Assembly: GCA_949287245.1 (NCBI GenBank)
Contig: CASEFL010000001.1
Span: 1-64,000 of the forward strand
Direction: 5' to 3'
DNA: 64,000 nt
Source of the DNA: an uncultured Bacillota bacterium
GTDB taxonomy: Bacteria > Bacillota_I > Bacilli_A > RFN20 > CAG-826
Shown piece after piece: positions 61,468 to 64,000 of the stretch (positions within the stretch are counted from its first letter, which is position 1; every line of letters begins with the position of its first letter). The notes beneath the pieces were generated by a model. It worked only from the letters and a program-made list of their open reading frames with translations. It had not been told where the DNA came from and made no database searches. A program made the translations under genes and the position numbers.

Positions 61468-64000
61468 ATGGGCGAGATGAAAGATACCTTAAAAATGGGC
61501 GTAACTTCCTTTGAAATGCGAGGAAATTTGCCAATAAAAGAACCAAAACTTTTAAACGAATGGGATGAATTATCTTTATATGACACGGTTTTAAAAGAAA
61601 GAGAAGGCGCCGAAGAATACGTACTTCATGATGGTCCTCCTTATGCTAACGGGGACATTCATTGTGGTCATATGATGAATCGTCTATTAAAAGATTTTGT
61701 CGTTCGTAGCAAAAGCATGGAAGGATATAAAACTCCTTTTGTTTTTGGTTGGGATACGCATGGTCTACCCATTGAAGTTCAGGTGACCAAATCCGGTGTA
61801 GACCGTAAAAAATGTACAACGGCAGAGTTCCGAATGAAGTGTCGCGAATATGCCTTAAAACAAGTTGAACATCAAAAAGCGCAAATTCATCGTCTCGGTT
61901 TACTTGGTGATTTTGCCCATCCTTACGTGACCTTAGATAAAGATTATGAAGCGGATCAAGTTCTCCTTTTTGGTGAACTTGCGCGTCAAGGAATTATTTA
62001 TAAAGGAGTGAAGCCAGTTTACTGGAGTCCTTCAAGCGAATCCGCTTTAGCAGAGGCGGAAGTTGAATATAAAGACGTTCCGGCTAGGACATTATATGTT
62101 CGCTTTGCTTTAGAAAAGGACGAACGAATTCCTGAAAACTCTTATGTAATTATTTGGACAACGACTCCTTGGACAATTCCTGCGGATTTAGCGATTACGT
62201 TAAATCCTCGCTTTACCTATGGATTTTTTGCTACCGATAGTGGAAATTATCTTTTCTTAGCCGAAAGAAAAGAGGATTTAGAAAAAGAGTTTGGGTGGAC
62301 AAAATGTGAATGTCTGAAATTAATGAAGGGAAGTGAACTCGAAGGACTAAAGGCCGTTCATCCTTTATATCCTAATCGCACCTCTTTATTAATAACGAAT
62401 ACTTATGTTACTTCGGATACGGGTACAGGATGTGTCCATACCGCCCCTGACCATGGTGTTGATGATTTTAATGCGTGTTTGCCTTATGGGATTAAACCTT
62501 TTTGCCCAGTAGACGAGGAAGGAATTCTTCATTTGGAAGAAGGGGATCCGTTAAATGGTCTTTTTTATGAAGAGGCAAATGATAAAGTTTGTGAGTTACT
62601 AAAAGAGAACGGTTCTTTATTAAAGGAAATTGATATTGTTCATAGTTATCCTCACGATTGGCGGACACATAAGCCAGTTATTTTCCGTGCAACACCGCAA
62701 TGGTTCTGTTCAATTACACCTTTAAAAGAAAAGCTTTTAAAAGCGATTGAAGAAATTAATTGGACTCCTAAATGGGGAGAAGAAAAGATGCGGAATATGA
62801 TTAAAGACCGCAATGACTGGTGTATTTCTCGTCAAAGAACTTGGGGTGTTCCTCTTCCTATTTTGTATCGAGAAGATGGTTCGCCAATTCTTGAAAAAGA
62901 GGTTTTTGAAAAAATTGCTTCTATTTTCCGAAAAGAAGGAAGCGATGTATGGTTTTCAAAAGAACCATCTTACTTCTTACCCGATAGGTATGAGGCAAAT
63001 GGCGTAAGTAAAGAAAAAGACATCATGGATGTATGGTTTGATAGCGGCTCTTCTTGGCTTAGTGTTTTAAAAAGAAGAAACTTGAAAGAACCATGTGATT
63101 TATATTTAGAAGGAAACGATCAATATCGTGGCTGGTTTAATAGTTCGTTAACCCTTTCAGTCGCTGTAAGCGGAAAGCCCTCCTTTAAATCTTGTCTTAC
63201 TCATGGTTGGGTCATGGATGAATCGTGGAAAAAGATGTCCAAAAGTGCCGGAAATGGAATTGATCCTTCCAAAGTTGCCTCGGAATACGGCGCGGATTTA
63301 TTGCGTCTTTGGTGTGCAGGCGTCAATTATCAAAGCGATGTAAGAATAGGGGAAACGGTCATGAAGGCAGTAAGCGATCAATATCGAAAAATCCGAAATG
63401 TTCTTCGATTCTTATTAGGGAGTCTAGACACTTGGAAAGAAGAAAAGAATATTCAATACTCTCTTGTTGATACTTGGATTTTAAACGATTTTGCTCGTTT
63501 AAAAAAAGAGGTCATTCGTAGTTATGACACCTTCGCTTTCCCAACGCTTTTGCAAAATATTTTAAATTTCCTTGTCGATTTATCTGGTTTTTATCTTGAT
63601 ATTAGCAAGGATGTTCTTTATTGTGACGCTTTATCCTCAAAAAGAAGAAAAGCACGCGTTGAGGTTTTCCATAAAATTGCTCACGAACTTATTCTTCTTC
63701 TTACACCGATTCTTCCTTTTACCATGGAAGAAGCCTATCGCGCTTTGCCGTTGAAAGAAAAGAAAAGCTCGGTTGCTTTAGAAACTTTCCCTGTTCTTGA
63801 ACCTGTTGATGAGAAGAAAATTCATGAATATCGTCTTTTCCGCTTGCTTCGTGATAAAGCGTTAAAAGCTTTAGAAGAGGCTCGCGCCCAAAAAGTTATT
63901 GGTTCTTCTCAAGAAGCATCCCTTTCTATCCAGGAAACGAAAGAAAACTACGACTTCTTAATGAATATTCATGATGATCTCATCGAATTATTTGGTGTCA
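61468..64000 (+). CDS. ileS: Isoleucyl-tRNA synthetase (5' part, runs off the window)
   Basis: The frame is open from ATG 61468 (AAAGGAG upstream) to the window end, 844 codons. It has the HIGH motif in DGPPYANGDIHCGHMMN near residue 57, GWDTHGLPIE, the editing domain (TTTPWTIPADLAIT) and the KMSKS loop WKKMSKSAGNGIDPSK. About 70-80 residues, including any C-terminal zinc finger, are missing because of the window edge. It is regulated by the T-box before it. Confidence 0.97.
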   Translation, partial: MGEMKDTLKMGVTSFEMRGNLPIKEPKLLNEWDELSLYDTVLKEREGAEEYVLHDGPPYANGDIHCGHMMNRLLKDFVVRSKSMEGYKTPFVFGWDTHGLPIEVQVTKSGVDRKKCTTAEFRMKCREYALKQVEHQKAQIHRLGLLGDFAHPYVTLDKDYEADQVLLFGELARQGIIYKGVKPVYWSPSSESALAEAEVEYKDVPARTLYVRFALEKDERIPENSYVIIWTTTPWTIPADLAITLNPRFTYGFFATDSGNYLFLAERKEDLEKEFGWTKCECLKLMKGSELEGLKAVHPLYPNRTSLLITNTYVTSDTGTGCVHTAPDHGVDDFNACLPYGIKPFCPVDEEGILHLEEGDPLNGLFYEEANDKVCELLKENGSLLKEIDIVHSYPHDWRTHKPVIFRATPQWFCSITPLKEKLLKAIEEINWTPKWGEEKMRNMIKDRNDWCISRQRTWGVPLPILYREDGSPILEKEVFEKIASIFRKEGSDVWFSKEPSYFLPDRYEANGVSKEKDIMDVWFDSGSSWLSVLKRRNLKEPCDLYLEGNDQYRGWFNSSLTLSVAVSGKPSFKSCLTHGWVMDESWKKMSKSAGNGIDPSKVASEYGADLLRLWCAGVNYQSDVRIGETVMKAVSDQYRKIRNVLRFLLGSLDTWKEEKNIQYSLVDTWILNDFARLKKEVIRSYDTFAFPTLLQNILNFLVDLSGFYLDISKDVLYCDALSSKRRKARVEVFHKIAHELILLLTPILPFTMEEAYRALPLKEKKSSVALETFPVLEPVDEKKIHEYRLFRLLRDKALKALEEARAQKVIGSSQEASLSIQETKENYDFLMNIHDDLIELFGV

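Overview
The window reads as chromosome from a low-GC, standard-code bacterium of the Bacillota/Mollicutes side: TGA is used as a stop (for example in ezrA and rsmH), genes are tightly packed, and there is no tRNA, rRNA, transposase, prophage or CRISPR array. Much of the gene content (tyrS, rpsD, ezrA, iscS, thiI, infC-rpmI-rplT, thrS, pfkA, pyk, dnaB, dnaI, mutM, coaE, polA, dnaE, nrnA, ackA, pheST) is, as I remember it, a rearranged version of one broad Bacillus subtilis neighbourhood. The dcw division cluster is cut down to mraZ-rsmH-small membrane protein-ftsA-ftsZ, with no murein genes between them. This suggests, without proving, a wall-poor lineage such as RF39, Izemoplasma or Acholeplasma relatives.

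Layout. 1-2267: tail of an unknown gene, then groES-groEL under a CIRCE-type operator. 2308-9528: tyrS, a membrane-anchored XRE regulator, two exported proteins (one a large lipoprotein with four internal repeats) and a fusion of an ECF-transporter S component with a methyltransferase. 9581-16216: rpsD with a structured leader, divergent ezrA-iscS-thiI-mgsA, then infC-rpmI-rplT with an L20-type leader and a non-ATG infC start. 16233-22075: HAD phosphatase, an unrecognised membrane protein paired with a PP2C phosphatase, an alkyltransferase-like protein without the active-site cysteine, and thrS with a T-box. 22106-25413: pfkA-pyk-glucokinase. 25485-34608: dnaB-dnaI converging on dnaE-polA-(mutM-coaE fusion). 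34660-42460: ackA-nrnA, then glgB-glgP-dUTPase-membrane protein. 42547-51350: XRE regulator, heterodimeric ABC exporter, GH13 glucosidase with a PucR-type regulator, an MsmX-like ATPase, a DUF523 protein. 51426-56990: metalloprotease, SpoU methyltransferase, T-box-pheS-pheT, YceD-like protein. 57008-64000: reduced division cluster, then T-box-ileS running off the end.

How it fits together. Carbon flow is visible: sugars enter through ABC importers served by the MsmX-type ATPase, glucosides and glycogen are cut by the GH13 enzyme and GlgP, glycolysis runs through Glk, PfkA and Pyk, and AckA recovers ATP from acetyl phosphate. Control by RNA leaders is heavy: three T-boxes, an L20 leader and an rpsD leader. 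A second pattern is that about nine genes, mostly first in their transcripts, have a -10-like hexamer ending exactly 6 or 7 bases before the start codon, nearly always with no Shine-Dalgarno sequence, so leaderless mRNAs look common. The most unusual items are this leaderless class, the ECF-methyltransferase and MutM-CoaE fusions, the Cys-to-Ser alkyltransferase homologue, the membrane protein/PP2C pair, FtsZ with GKGTGTG in its signature, and an FtsA lacking a terminal amphipathic helix.
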